Positions 16,874 to 24,959 of a stretch of 58,839 nucleotides of DNA are shown here, piece after piece. Position 1 is the first letter of the stretch. Every line of letters starts with the position of its first letter. Under the pieces are notes generated by a model. The model was not told where the DNA came from. It worked only from the letters and a program-made list of their open reading frames with translations, and made no database searches. The position numbers and the translations under genes are program-made. Origin of the DNA: Candidatus Gastranaerophilales bacterium (GTDB lineage: Bacteria > Cyanobacteriota > Vampirovibrionia > Gastranaerophilales > Gastranaerophilaceae); the NCBI GenBank assembly GCA_944322755.1, contig CALUPY010000016.1, positions 1-58,839 of the forward strand, written 5' to 3'.

Positions 16874-18481
16874 TTATTCCTGAATATTGAACGTGCCTGA
16901 AGAGCAGACTGTTTCTTTTGTTCTGTATGTATATCCGATGTTTTTTCCTGATTTTTCCAGCACAAGTTCAAGTTCTTCGTCCGGCTTTATGATGTGAGAA
17001 AATTTGACTTTTTTCACTGTATCTTTAGAAATCTCTGTTTTAAACATTTCTTCAGCAAAAAGATGCGCAAAATATAGCTGCACAACACCGGGTAAAACTG
17101 GAAATTCGTCAAAATGCCCGCAGAAAAAGTTGCAGGTGTTAGAAAATACCATTTTTATCGTACATTTTTCATCTTCCTGTTTTACATCAAGAATAAGAGG
17201 AAACGAAAGATTTTTTGCGAAAAGAGATTCTATTTTTTCTTTGTCCACTTTCCCTGTTTTATTTTTCGGAATTTCAGGAAGAAACTTCCATTTCTGGGGT
17301 ATAATTTCTGATTTGTCTTTTACTAGAGATTTTAGGTGTTTTATGAGTTTTGTTCTTCCGCCTGTTTTCTCAAGGTAAAACAGTTTTCCTTTTTCGTTCA
17401 AAACAGCAGCACAGCCGAGTTTGTCTCCGCTTTTTACACAGTAGCAGCTATCCACATATTCCGATTTGTTTATATATTCTTCTATTTCCATTGCGTTAAT
17501 TCTTTTTTCCTGAATTTTGATTATTCTGTCCGAACGTTTTTTTAGGTAAAATTTCTCTCCGTGGTTTTCTATAATGTCACATAAAGTTATCTGTTTTTCC
17601 ATAAAATACGGTGATTTGATGACAATTTGTGAAGCATCATCCGTCGACACCTCTGCCCCTTTCATACACCGGTACGGGCTGTCATATGAGAATTTGTATG
17701 CAATTGTACCTGTCTCCGTGCTGCCGTAGATTTCGCACACAGGAGTATTTGAAAAATATTCATATATTTCTTTTTTCAATTTGTCTCCTGCAGTGAAAAT
17801 CAAGCACGGCTTTTTCCCTAATTTTACACCATGTTTTTTAAACTGTTCAAGAAATGACGGTGTAGAGATAAAAAGTTTTCTGCCTAAATCCGTACTGTCG
17901 GGGTAAATGACCTCATCTGTGTTTATAACAAATCTGTCACAATACAGGAGCGGAAGCATAACATAGTTTGCGAGTGCAAACATGTGTCTGGGCGAGGTTG
18001 AGGTTATTATTTCAGTTTGGGGTTGCAAATATTTATTGAACTCTTCATAGATATCTTCTGCTTCTGAAAAAAGATTTTTTAAAGTTTTTCTTATATGTTT
18101 GGGTTTTCCGCTTGACCCTGAGGTAAAAAGGTTTATGAATGTGTTGTTAAAATCCGGTGTCTCTGTTTCTATATCAGTTTTAGTATTACCCCCTTCAAGG
18201 GAAGAGTCAGAAAGCAGGATATATTCAAAATCTAGAAGAAAAAGTTTTTTTCTGTCTGACATCAGAAATATTTCTTTTTTTGCAAATACCGAAGCAAGAA
18301 AATTTATAATAAAATCAAAATTGTTTTCAGAAATTATGACAGCGTTTTTGTTCGGGTTATTTTTCAGCTTATGGAGCACAGGTTTTACACAATCCATAAT
18401 TTCTTTGATTGAATAAATTTTTTCTCTGTCTTTTATCAGTTTTGTACTGCCGTTTTTATCGTATATGTCAAAAAAATTCAT
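16874..18481 (-). CDS. AMP-forming acyl ligase fused to FabZ-like dehydratase
   Basis: A two-domain enzyme of 535 aa. Residues about 1-420 are an acyl-activating (ANL) ligase: P-loop-like LFTSGSSGKPKH (119-129), CEIYGSTETGTI (249-260) and the hinge/C-terminal region ending IPKNKTGKVDKE. Residues about 430-535 are a hot-dog dehydratase with GHFDEFPVLPGVVQ (catalytic His 456). In known aryl-polyene clusters these are often separate proteins (ApeH ligase, ApeI dehydratase). The ligase should load an aryl starter acid onto an ACP, and the dehydratase removes water during chain extension. Stop and start abut the neighbouring genes (1-3 bp). Confidence 0.88.
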   Translation of the reverse strand: MNFFDIYDKNGSTKLIKDREKIYSIKEIMDCVKPVLHKLKNNPNKNAVIISENNFDFIINFLASVFAKKEIFLMSDRKKLFLLDFEYILLSDSSLEGGNTKTDIETETPDFNNTFINLFTSGSSGKPKHIRKTLKNLFSEAEDIYEEFNKYLQPQTEIITSTSPRHMFALANYVMLPLLYCDRFVINTDEVIYPDSTDLGRKLFISTPSFLEQFKKHGVKLGKKPCLIFTAGDKLKKEIYEYFSNTPVCEIYGSTETGTIAYKFSYDSPYRCMKGAEVSTDDASQIVIKSPYFMEKQITLCDIIENHGEKFYLKKRSDRIIKIQEKRINAMEIEEYINKSEYVDSCYCVKSGDKLGCAAVLNEKGKLFYLEKTGGRTKLIKHLKSLVKDKSEIIPQKWKFLPEIPKNKTGKVDKEKIESLFAKNLSFPLILDVKQEDEKCTIKMVFSNTCNFFCGHFDEFPVLPGVVQLYFAHLFAEEMFKTEISKDTVKKVKFSHIIKPDEELELVLEKSGKNIGYTYRTKETVCSSGTFNIQE

Positions 18482-18482
18482 A

Positions 18483-18887
18483 CTACAAAAGTTTTTTTCT
18501 TCTAAACACTATCCTGACTGTATATTCTATCGCAAAAAAGCAGCCGAGAAAAATATATGACAGGCAGCCGTTGTAAATCATCCATATTTTGTCGGACAAA
18601 AAGCACGTCACAACAGAGCATACAAACTGTAAAAATAAATAAACACACCAGATGTAAGTCAGGTTTTTTGTATAAATCTTTACTGGTTCAGTCAGCTCGC
18701 CTTCTGTCATCTTTGCAAATTTTTGAATAATCGTTTCTTCTGTAAACAAAGAGGATAAAAAAATCCAGAAAATAGCGAAATTAACCACAACCGGATAGAG
18801 TTTCAGCCCTCCGAAACGGGTAAAATGAAATAGCAGGATTATAAAAACAGTAAACAGTGTCGAAAAAACAAATCCGTATTTTTTCAT
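18483..18887 (-). CDS. Small inner-membrane protein of the polyene cluster
   Basis: A 134-aa membrane protein with about four hydrophobic helices (YGFVFSTLFTVFIILLFHF, YPVVVNFAIFWIFLSSLF, YIWCVYLFLQFVCSVVTCFLS, YNGCLSYIFLGCFFAIEYTVRIVF) and the loop FTEETIIQKFAKMTEGELTEPVKIYTKNLTYIWC. This matches the small membrane protein (ApeG/COG4648-like) regularly found next to the ACPs in aryl-polyene clusters; its function is unknown. It sits between the second ACP gene and the ligase gene. Confidence 0.72.
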   Translation of the reverse strand: MKKYGFVFSTLFTVFIILLFHFTRFGGLKLYPVVVNFAIFWIFLSSLFTEETIIQKFAKMTEGELTEPVKIYTKNLTYIWCVYLFLQFVCSVVTCFLSDKIWMIYNGCLSYIFLGCFFAIEYTVRIVFRRKKLL

Positions 18888-18900
18888 ACACTTACCTTAT

Positions 18901-19155
18901 CTACTTTAAAAGGCTTTCTACTGCGTCAACAACATCGTTTACCGTTCGGATTTGTTTAAAGTTTTCCGGCGAGATTTTTTGTTTTGTAAAATCCTGCAAA
19001 CGAACAGCCAAATCCACGGCATCTATGCTGTCAAACTCTAAATCTTCAAACAAATTTGCTTCGGGCAATATTTTTTCTTCGTCAATTTCAAAATCATTGA
19101 CCAGTATGTTTTTAAGTTCGTTAAATATTTCGTCTCTGGTGTATTTTGTGTTCAA
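18901..19155 (-). CDS. Acyl carrier protein (second)
   Basis: 84-aa acyl carrier protein. FEDLEFDSIDAVDLAVRLQ carries the phosphopantetheine-attachment Ser (S43 in the D-S-I motif). Four-helix ACP length, acidic. With the sister ACP upstream it corresponds to the ACP pair (ApeE/ApeF) of aryl-polyene clusters, where one is thought to carry the starter and the other the growing chain. Which is which cannot be told from sequence. Confidence 0.93.
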   Translation of the reverse strand: MNTKYTRDEIFNELKNILVNDFEIDEEKILPEANLFEDLEFDSIDAVDLAVRLQDFTKQKISPENFKQIRTVNDVVDAVESLLK

Positions 19156-19217
19156 TTTATTACCCTTATCTTATTTTTAATCAAGTAATACTCTGCTCTT
19201 GATTTGTCTTTTTTCTA

Positions 19218-19484
19218 TTACTCTGCTTTTTGGGATTCTATAAAATCCGCAAGAGTTTTTATTGAGTAGAAATGTTTTTTGTTTTCTTCTTTGTCTTCAC
19301 TCATTTTGAGATTATATTTTTTCTTGACTGCCATACCGAGTTCAAGAGCATCAATAGAATCCAGTCCGAGACCGTCAATGAAAAGAGCCTCTTCCGTGTC
19401 AATGTCCCCGGGTGTAATATCCTCAAGCTCCAGTGTGTCTATTATGAACTTTTTCAGTTCTGTTTCTAATGCTGATTTGTCCAA
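19218..19484 (-). CDS. Acyl carrier protein (first)
   Basis: 88-aa acyl carrier protein with GLGLDSIDALELGMAVKKKY, phosphopantetheine Ser at S43. Upstream residues 20-40 are strongly acidic (LELEDITPGDIDTEEALF). It differs clearly from the second ACP, so the two are not a recent duplication. It lies after a 76-bp gap behind the AGPAT-like gene, within the same minus-strand operon. Confidence 0.93.
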   Translation of the reverse strand: MDKSALETELKKFIIDTLELEDITPGDIDTEEALFIDGLGLDSIDALELGMAVKKKYNLKMSEDKEENKKHFYSIKTLADFIESQKAE

Positions 19485-19560
19485 AATTCCAATCCTAAAT
19501 TAAAATAAATTCCAGTACATTGTTATTATAATAAATATATAGCTTAATAACAAATTATTG

Positions 19561-20328
19561 TCAATTTTTCAAAGGTGCTGATATCTTTTCTTTTATTGCG
19601 TTGTTTACCCTGTTTCTAAGCTGGATTTCTGTCAGGTCTTGTTTTGAAAAATCTTCGATTTGTATCGGGTCGTTTACTGTAATTGTGTAAGTGACAGTCT
19701 TTTCTCTGGCGTCGTATATTTTTTCGTTTTTTGCAAGAAATTTATAGTCACAGTGGATGTATACCGGTACTATATCAGTTTTTGTATGCAGTGCCAGCAT
19801 TGCTGCACCTTTGTGGAGTTTGAGCTTTTCATTTTCAAGGGTTCTTGTTCCTGTCGGGAAGATAATAAGATTGTATCCTTTGTTAAGCAGAAGCGCAGAT
19901 TCTTTTAGCATATCCTCCTGATTTTCATCATTTATTAAAAACAGGGATTTTACAATATTGCCCATAAAAATATTCTTTTTCAGTTCTTTTTTCGCAATAC
20001 ATATTGTATCGGGCACAGTGCCTATTAAAATAACTATATCTATAAAACTCGGGTGGTTTGCAACAATGATTTTTCCTTTAACGGACAACAGGCTTTGCGG
20101 ATTTTGAATCATTATTTTTATTGTACCGGTTTTTTCCATCATTCTGTTGAAGAACTTCCAGGTTCCGTGCACTACATTGCAGTAAAACGCTTTTCTTTTT
20201 TCTTTTTTTATAAAAACAGCCCCGAGCGGAAAAACTATATAATTTATAATCAATGCTCCGCAGCCAAAAAAGCCGAACAGAAAAAGGACTATACAGCTGC
20301 GTAAAAATTTTGTTGCTGCACGTTTCAT
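19561..20328 (-). CDS. 1-acyl-glycerol-3-phosphate acyltransferase-like (PlsC fold)
   Basis: Membrane-bound acyltransferase of 255 aa. N-terminal hydrophobic segments (SCIVLFLFGFFGCGALIINYIVFPLGAVFI) precede the H-x4-D motif NHPSFIDIVI (His 92, Asp 97) and FPTGTRTLENEK. PlsC-like enzymes are standard in aryl-polyene clusters (ApeD-like) and probably transfer the polyene or a fatty acid onto the lipid part. A GAGGG ribosome binding site lies before the ATG; it starts 2 bp after the upstream stop. Confidence 0.87.
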   Translation of the reverse strand: MKRAATKFLRSCIVLFLFGFFGCGALIINYIVFPLGAVFIKKEKRKAFYCNVVHGTWKFFNRMMEKTGTIKIMIQNPQSLLSVKGKIIVANHPSFIDIVILIGTVPDTICIAKKELKKNIFMGNIVKSLFLINDENQEDMLKESALLLNKGYNLIIFPTGTRTLENEKLKLHKGAAMLALHTKTDIVPVYIHCDYKFLAKNEKIYDAREKTVTYTITVNDPIQIEDFSKQDLTEIQLRNRVNNAIKEKISAPLKN

Positions 20329-20330
20329 TT

Positions 20331-20933
20331 TTAACCCTCTATTGTGTAAAGTCCGCTGTCATATGATTTTGCGCTGCCGTTTAAGACTGCAAGAAATTTT
20401 TCCGGTTCATCATCTGTTTTGCGTTCCGGCTGTTCTTTCATCTTCATAAAAAATTTTTTGCCGCTGCCGTCTTTTTTTGAGATTAAGCAGGAAAATCCGT
20501 AAACTGAATTTATTGTGTCCGTGCAGCAGAAGAGTACATCCCCTTCTGTGATTATTGCCTCAAGAAGTCCGTTTGAGAATGTATTGTATTCTGCGGATAC
20601 GGCATTATAGCTGTTTGTAATTTTGTTCAAAAGTGAAAATACTCCGGGGGCACTGTTGTGTACAGAACCGCTGAAGGCGGCGGGCGAAACTTCGTTTTCT
20701 GTTGTGTACTGTTCAATTATTTTGTCCAGTCTCTCGAGTTCTCCGTATTGCGAGGCAAAAACTATCTTCACCTCAGGATTTTCATAGCATTTATGCATTG
20801 CACAGAGCGAAAGTTTGTCAACAAGCGAGAGTTTTCTTCTTGACAGGGCAGGCATAAACGAAAGGTCTATATTCTCCTCTTTTATGAAAGCATATTTTTT
20901 TACAAAAAATGTTATTTCTTTAATTCCTGACAT
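20331..20933 (-). CDS. Ketosynthase-like protein lacking the catalytic half
   Basis: A 200-aa protein resembling the N-terminal half of beta-ketoacyl synthases (Pfam-type ketoacyl-synt_2). Visible similarity runs through SFMPALSRRKLSLVDKLSLCAMHKCYEN, IVFASQYGELERLDKIIEQYTTENEVSPAAFSGSVHNSAPGVFSLLNKITNSYNAVSAEYNTFSNGLLEAII. The active-site Cys position of true ketosynthases is absent and the His-containing half is missing. Aryl-polyene clusters regularly encode such a protein, likely as a structural or chain-length partner. First gene of the minus-strand operon, divergent from the ketosynthase gene at 21012. Confidence 0.78.
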   Translation of the reverse strand: MSGIKEITFFVKKYAFIKEENIDLSFMPALSRRKLSLVDKLSLCAMHKCYENPEVKIVFASQYGELERLDKIIEQYTTENEVSPAAFSGSVHNSAPGVFSLLNKITNSYNAVSAEYNTFSNGLLEAIITEGDVLFCCTDTINSVYGFSCLISKKDGSGKKFFMKMKEQPERKTDDEPEKFLAVLNGSAKSYDSGLYTIEG

Positions 20934-21011
20934 TTTTCTAAACCATGTTTGTGTTAATATAAATTTTATTATAAATTTTTGAGTAAATCAAAGAGGAGTA
21001 TTTGTCAGGCT

Positions 21012-22157
21012 ATGTCTGAAATTTATGTAAATGAATATGCTGCTGTATGCAACCTCGGAACCGGCATTGATGAAATTTTTCATAATGCGCTTCTGTGCAG
21101 AAACGATTTCTTTACTTTTGACTCAGATATAGTTAAGGGCAAAACTTTTCCGCTAGGCAAAGTAAAAACAGAACTGCCTGTGATTGATGACTTTGTGTAT
21201 AACCTGCGCTGCAACAGGCTGCTTTTGCACTGCTTAAAATGTATAGATACAAAAGGGCTTATTGAAAAATACGGCAAAAACAGAATAGCTGTGGTCATAG
21301 GTACAACAAACTCCGGTGCTGATGAGTACGAAAAATCTGGAGATATAAGACATGCGCAGATAGGAAATCCTGCGGGGTTTGTGAAAAATTATCTCGGGCT
21401 TTCCGGTTACTGCAGCGGAATTTCTACTGCCTGCACCTCTGGAATAAAAACCTTTTCTTTAGCAAAAAATCTTATCTCATCAGGTGTCTGCGATGCCGTG
21501 ATTGCAGGAGCGGCTGATGCTGTTTCGAAAACACCTGTATTCGGTTTTCATTCGCTTGAAGTTCTGTCTGAAAGGCCTTGTCTGCCTTTTAGCAGAAACA
21601 GAGACGGTATAAACATAGGAGAAGGTGCTGCTTTGTTTGTACTTGAAAAACAGCCGGCTGAATATGCAATAAAAGTTTGCGCAATAGGTGAAACGTCAGA
21701 TGCATATCACTGTGCAACCCCTGACCCGCAAGGAATTGAAGCGGCGAGAGCAATTGAGCTTGCTATAAATGACGCATGCTTAAAAAGCTCTAATATAGAT
21801 TACATAAACTTGCACGGCACCGGCACAATCAGCAATGACATTATGGAGTCGCATGCAGTATACAAAATATTTGAGCAAAAAACACCGTCAAGTTCCACAA
21901 AATCCTTGACCGGACACTGTCTCGGGGCTGCCGGGGGAATAGAGACTGCATTATGCTGTGCAATGCTTGACTGCCGCATAAATCCTGAAAATTATCTGCT
22001 TCCCCATTTCTATGACGGCTTGTATGATGAATCTCTGCCCTGCATAAAACTTGTACAAAAAAATCAAAAAGCAGAAAAACTTAAATATGTGCTTAACAAT
22101 TCTTTCGGCTTTGGCGGGTCTAATGCTGCGATGATACTGGGGAGGGTAAATGGCTGA
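21012..22157 (+). CDS. Beta-ketoacyl synthase (aryl-polyene type, KS 1)
   Basis: Condensing enzyme of 381 aa for ACP-bound chain elongation. The Cys-His-His triad is complete: ISTACTSG (C141), NLHGTGT (H268) and SLTGHCLGAAGG (H302). It has the FabF/KS-alpha fold but diverges from housekeeping FabF at the N-terminus (IYVNEYAAVCNLGTGID). Start: ATG at 21012 with GAGGAG 13 nt upstream. The frame stays open to a TTG at 20979, itself 6 nt after a TATTAT; I prefer the ATG because family similarity begins there. First gene of the plus-strand operon; 8-bp overlap with the next. Confidence 0.88.
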   Translation: MSEIYVNEYAAVCNLGTGIDEIFHNALLCRNDFFTFDSDIVKGKTFPLGKVKTELPVIDDFVYNLRCNRLLLHCLKCIDTKGLIEKYGKNRIAVVIGTTNSGADEYEKSGDIRHAQIGNPAGFVKNYLGLSGYCSGISTACTSGIKTFSLAKNLISSGVCDAVIAGAADAVSKTPVFGFHSLEVLSERPCLPFSRNRDGINIGEGAALFVLEKQPAEYAIKVCAIGETSDAYHCATPDPQGIEAARAIELAINDACLKSSNIDYINLHGTGTISNDIMESHAVYKIFEQKTPSSSTKSLTGHCLGAAGGIETALCCAMLDCRINPENYLLPHFYDGLYDESLPCIKLVQKNQKAEKLKYVLNNSFGFGGSNAAMILGRVNG

Positions 22158-22593
22158 ATACAATCTTGAAAAAATTCTTCCGCACAATCCGCCGATGATT
22201 TTGATAGACGAGCTTTTGGATATTGATTTGGACAATAATATTGTAAAAGCTTCTGTCACAATCACAGAGGATAAAATATTCTATGACAAAAATCTCGGGG
22301 GCATTTCTCCTCTTGCGGGCATAGAGTTTATGGCACAGACTGTAGGTTGTTACGCATATTTCAGAAACGGCGGCATAGAGCCTAAAATAGGGTTTTTGTT
22401 GGGCAGCAGGCTGTATAAAAATTATATTGAAAAATTTGAACTCGGAAAAACATACACTATAAATGCTTCGATGGCTTTTTCAGACAATGAACTTGTCTCG
22501 TTTAACTGTTTTATCTATAATGATGATATGGAGTGTGCACGTGCTACTGTCAATGTGTATCAGCCTGCAGACATCATAAATATGGAATTATAG
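22150..22593 (+). CDS. Hot-dog dehydratase (ApeP-like)
   Basis: A 147-aa 3-hydroxyacyl-ACP dehydratase-like protein of the hot-dog fold. LPHNPPMILIDELLDID carries the conserved His and PPM motif (H12), and PLAGIEFMAQTVGCYAYF is the central helix with the acidic residue. It is the cluster's second dehydratase beside the one fused to the ligase. Aryl-polyene systems use two dehydratase-type subunits to make all-trans conjugated double bonds. It overlaps the ketosynthase stop by 8 bp. Confidence 0.88.
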   Translation: MAEYNLEKILPHNPPMILIDELLDIDLDNNIVKASVTITEDKIFYDKNLGGISPLAGIEFMAQTVGCYAYFRNGGIEPKIGFLLGSRLYKNYIEKFELGKTYTINASMAFSDNELVSFNCFIYNDDMECARATVNVYQPADIINMEL

Positions 22594-22615
22594 ATAAAAC
22601 AATTGCGGGGATAAT

Positions 22616-23344
22616 ATGGGTAAATATGTTTTAATCACCGGCTCAAGCAGAGGAATCGGCAAAGAAACAGCTTTGTATCTGGCAAAAAACGGATTTGATA
22701 TAGTTTTGCACTGCAACAGTAATATTCAAAAAGCCCGTGAAACAGAAGAGGAAGTAAAGTCATACGGCGTGAATACTCGGATTTTACAGTTCGATGTGAA
22801 AGACAGAAAACAATGCTTTGATATTATCTCAAAAGATATAGAAGAAAATGGTGTATATTTTGGAGTTGTGCTGAATGCCGGCATTGCCAGAGACAATGTT
22901 TTTCCTGTTATGGATGAAGATGAATGGGATGATGTTATTGATACAAATTTAGGCGGATTTTACAATGTCTTAAAACCTGTTGTGATGCCTATGATAGAAA
23001 AAAGAGTGAAGGGCAGAATTGTTACAATGTCCTCTATTTCAGGACTTGCCGGTAACAGAGGACAGGTCAATTACAGTGCGTCTAAAGCTGGTATTATCGG
23101 TGCGACAAAGGCATTGAGTCTTGAACTTGCAAAAAGAGGAATTACCGTAAACTGTGTTGCACCAGGGATTATAGAGACAGATATGATAAAAGATGTGCCT
23201 GTTGAAGAAGTGAAAAAAATGATTCCGATGAAGCGAACGGGTAAGGCAAAAGAGGTTGCGAGCCTCGTAAACTACCTTTTCAGCGAGGATGCTTCTTATA
23301 TTACAGGACAGGTTATTTCCGTTAACGGAGGTTTGTATCTGTGA
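22616..23344 (+). CDS. 3-oxoacyl-ACP reductase (FabG/ApeQ-like)
   Basis: Short-chain dehydrogenase, 242 aa, reducing beta-ketoacyl-ACP with NAD(P)H. NAD(P)-binding ITGSSRGIG (7-15), VLNAGI (85-90), and the Ser-Tyr-Lys catalytic residues in VTMSSISGLAGNRGQVNYSASKAG (S140, Y153, K157). The C-terminus EDASYITGQVISVNGGLYL is standard FabG. Context makes it the polyene ketoreductase rather than the general FabG, whose gene is usually with fabD/fabF/acpP. The stop overlaps the GTG start of the next gene (GTGA). Confidence 0.93.
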   Translation: MGKYVLITGSSRGIGKETALYLAKNGFDIVLHCNSNIQKARETEEEVKSYGVNTRILQFDVKDRKQCFDIISKDIEENGVYFGVVLNAGIARDNVFPVMDEDEWDDVIDTNLGGFYNVLKPVVMPMIEKRVKGRIVTMSSISGLAGNRGQVNYSASKAGIIGATKALSLELAKRGITVNCVAPGIIETDMIKDVPVEEVKKMIPMKRTGKAKEVASLVNYLFSEDASYITGQVISVNGGLYL

Positions 23345-24567
23345 AAAGAGTAGTCGTAACCGGCATGGCACTGGCAAGTCCGCTTGGCTGCAGTGTAGAC
23401 GGAGCATTTGAAAATCTCTATAAATATAAAAACTGCGTTGAAAAATGGGAAGAGCTGGATGAGTTTGAGAATATGAACACCCGTCTTGCCGCTCCTGTTC
23501 GTGATTTTGTGACACCTTCTCATTTTAACAGAAAAATCACAAGAACTATGGGCAGAGTCGCACTTATGAGTACGGCAGTGACAGAAGAAGCTTTAATGGA
23601 TTCAGGGCTTCTCGGAGATGATGTAATTTCAAACCGAGAAACCGGCGTAAGCTACGGCTCTTCTTCAGGGTCTTTAGAGTCTATAATTGATTTTTACACC
23701 ATGCAGGTGGAAAAGAAAGTCCGCTGTGTAAATTCCGGCTCCTACATAAAAATGATGCCTCAGACTACGACTGTCAATATTTCTTTGTATTTTAAAACAA
23801 AAGGCAGGCTTATTCCGACTTCTACGGCCTGCACCTCAGGTTCTATGGGAATTGGATATGCGTATGAGGCTATAAAAAACGGGTATCAGACAGTTATGAT
23901 AGCAGGCGGTGCAGATGAGCTTCATCCATCGCATATTGCCATTTTTGACACACTTTATGCAACAAGTCTTAAAAATGACACACCGGAACTTACTCCGGCT
24001 CCGTTTGACAGAGACAGAGACGGGCTGGTGCTCGGCGAGGGGGCGGGTACGCTTATACTTGAAGAATACGGGCATGCGAAAAAACGCAATGCAAAAATTT
24101 ATGCGGAAATAATCGGTTTCGGCACATCTACAGACGGAACGCATATCACCAATCCAAATCATGAAACAATGGGCTCTGCTCTTGCACTTGCACTGAAAGA
24201 TGCAGGTATCTCTCCTGATGAAATCGGTTATGTTAACGCACACGGTACAGCGACTCAGCACGGTGATATTGCGGAGAGTCTCGCTACTTATGATATATTT
24301 AAAAGGAATGTGCCTATAAGTTCTATAAAAAGCTATACAGGACATACACTGGGAGCCTGCGGCGCAATTGAGGCAATATTATCCGTTAAAATGATGCAGA
24401 ATAACCTGTATGCACCGACTCTTAACCTGCATAATATCGATGAAAACTGCGCAAAACTCGATTATATTAGTGGTGAAGCCAGAGAAATAAACACTGATAT
24501 AGTTATGTCTAACAATTTTGCTTTTGGCGGAATAAATACATCTTTGATTTTTAAAAGGGTTGTTTAG
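23341..24567 (+). CDS. Beta-ketoacyl synthase (FabF-like, KS 2)
   Basis: Condensing enzyme of 408 aa, close to FabF in length. Complete Cys-His-His triad: STACTSGSMG (C164), NAHGTATQHGD (H301) and SYTGHTLGACG (H335). PFDRDRDGLVLGEGAG is the usual FabF stretch. In aryl-polyene clusters this corresponds to the FabF-type synthase (ApeR-like), working with the KS 1/KS-like partner. GTG start overlapping the ketoreductase stop. The convergent small gene begins in its final codons. Confidence 0.93.
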   Translation: MKRVVVTGMALASPLGCSVDGAFENLYKYKNCVEKWEELDEFENMNTRLAAPVRDFVTPSHFNRKITRTMGRVALMSTAVTEEALMDSGLLGDDVISNRETGVSYGSSSGSLESIIDFYTMQVEKKVRCVNSGSYIKMMPQTTTVNISLYFKTKGRLIPTSTACTSGSMGIGYAYEAIKNGYQTVMIAGGADELHPSHIAIFDTLYATSLKNDTPELTPAPFDRDRDGLVLGEGAGTLILEEYGHAKKRNAKIYAEIIGFGTSTDGTHITNPNHETMGSALALALKDAGISPDEIGYVNAHGTATQHGDIAESLATYDIFKRNVPISSIKSYTGHTLGACGAIEAILSVKMMQNNLYAPTLNLHNIDENCAKLDYISGEAREINTDIVMSNNFAFGGINTSLIFKRVV

Positions 24568-24875
24568 TCAGAAGCTTTTAGTGCTCTCAGAGAGGTTTTG
24601 TATTCCTGCTTAATGCAGCTTTTTTCATTGGTAAGTTTTTCTATTTGCTGCTGGTAGAGCAGAATTTTCTTTTTTGTTTCAGCACTGTTGCATGGTTCTT
24701 GTGCGGAAAGTTCCTGTATTGCCTGCAATTTCCCTTTTATCTGGGCATTAATTACTTTTTTCTTGACGCTTCTGTGATTTTTCAGCATTTTTTTCTGTAT
24801 TCTGTAGCTGCATTGTGCACCGGCCGTGTTAACAAAGAAAAAGAACACGAATATAAACGCGCATATTTTTTTCAT
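24564..24875 (-). CDS. Small exported Lys-rich helical protein
   Basis: A 103-aa protein with signal peptide MKKICAFIFVFFFFVNTAGA. The mature part is helical and Lys/Gln-rich, with three cysteines (AQCSYRIQ, QEPCNSAE, EKSCIKQE) that could form a disulfide in the periplasm. AGAGGG precedes the ATG. Its 3' end overlaps the last codons of the ketosynthase gene by 4 bp on the other strand. Role unknown; adjacency to the polyene cluster may be coincidental. Confidence 0.6.
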   Translation of the reverse strand: MKKICAFIFVFFFFVNTAGAQCSYRIQKKMLKNHRSVKKKVINAQIKGKLQAIQELSAQEPCNSAETKKKILLYQQQIEKLTNEKSCIKQEYKTSLRALKASD

Positions 24876-24959
24876 AATTACATATCCCTCTTGATTTAAT
24901 AAAAATAAGGGATTTTTTAGGATATTTCAATTAGCAGAGTGTTTATATCAGAGAATGAT

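Noticed and set aside
20979-21011. TTG start for the first ketosynthase, 6 nt after a TATTAT
   Set aside because: The extra 11 residues have no family similarity, and no -35 fits at 16-18 bp; kept only as an alternative.
11701-24567. Dialkylresorcinol/flexirubin cluster
   Set aside because: No DarA/DarB-type genes, so only the aryl-polyene part is supported.
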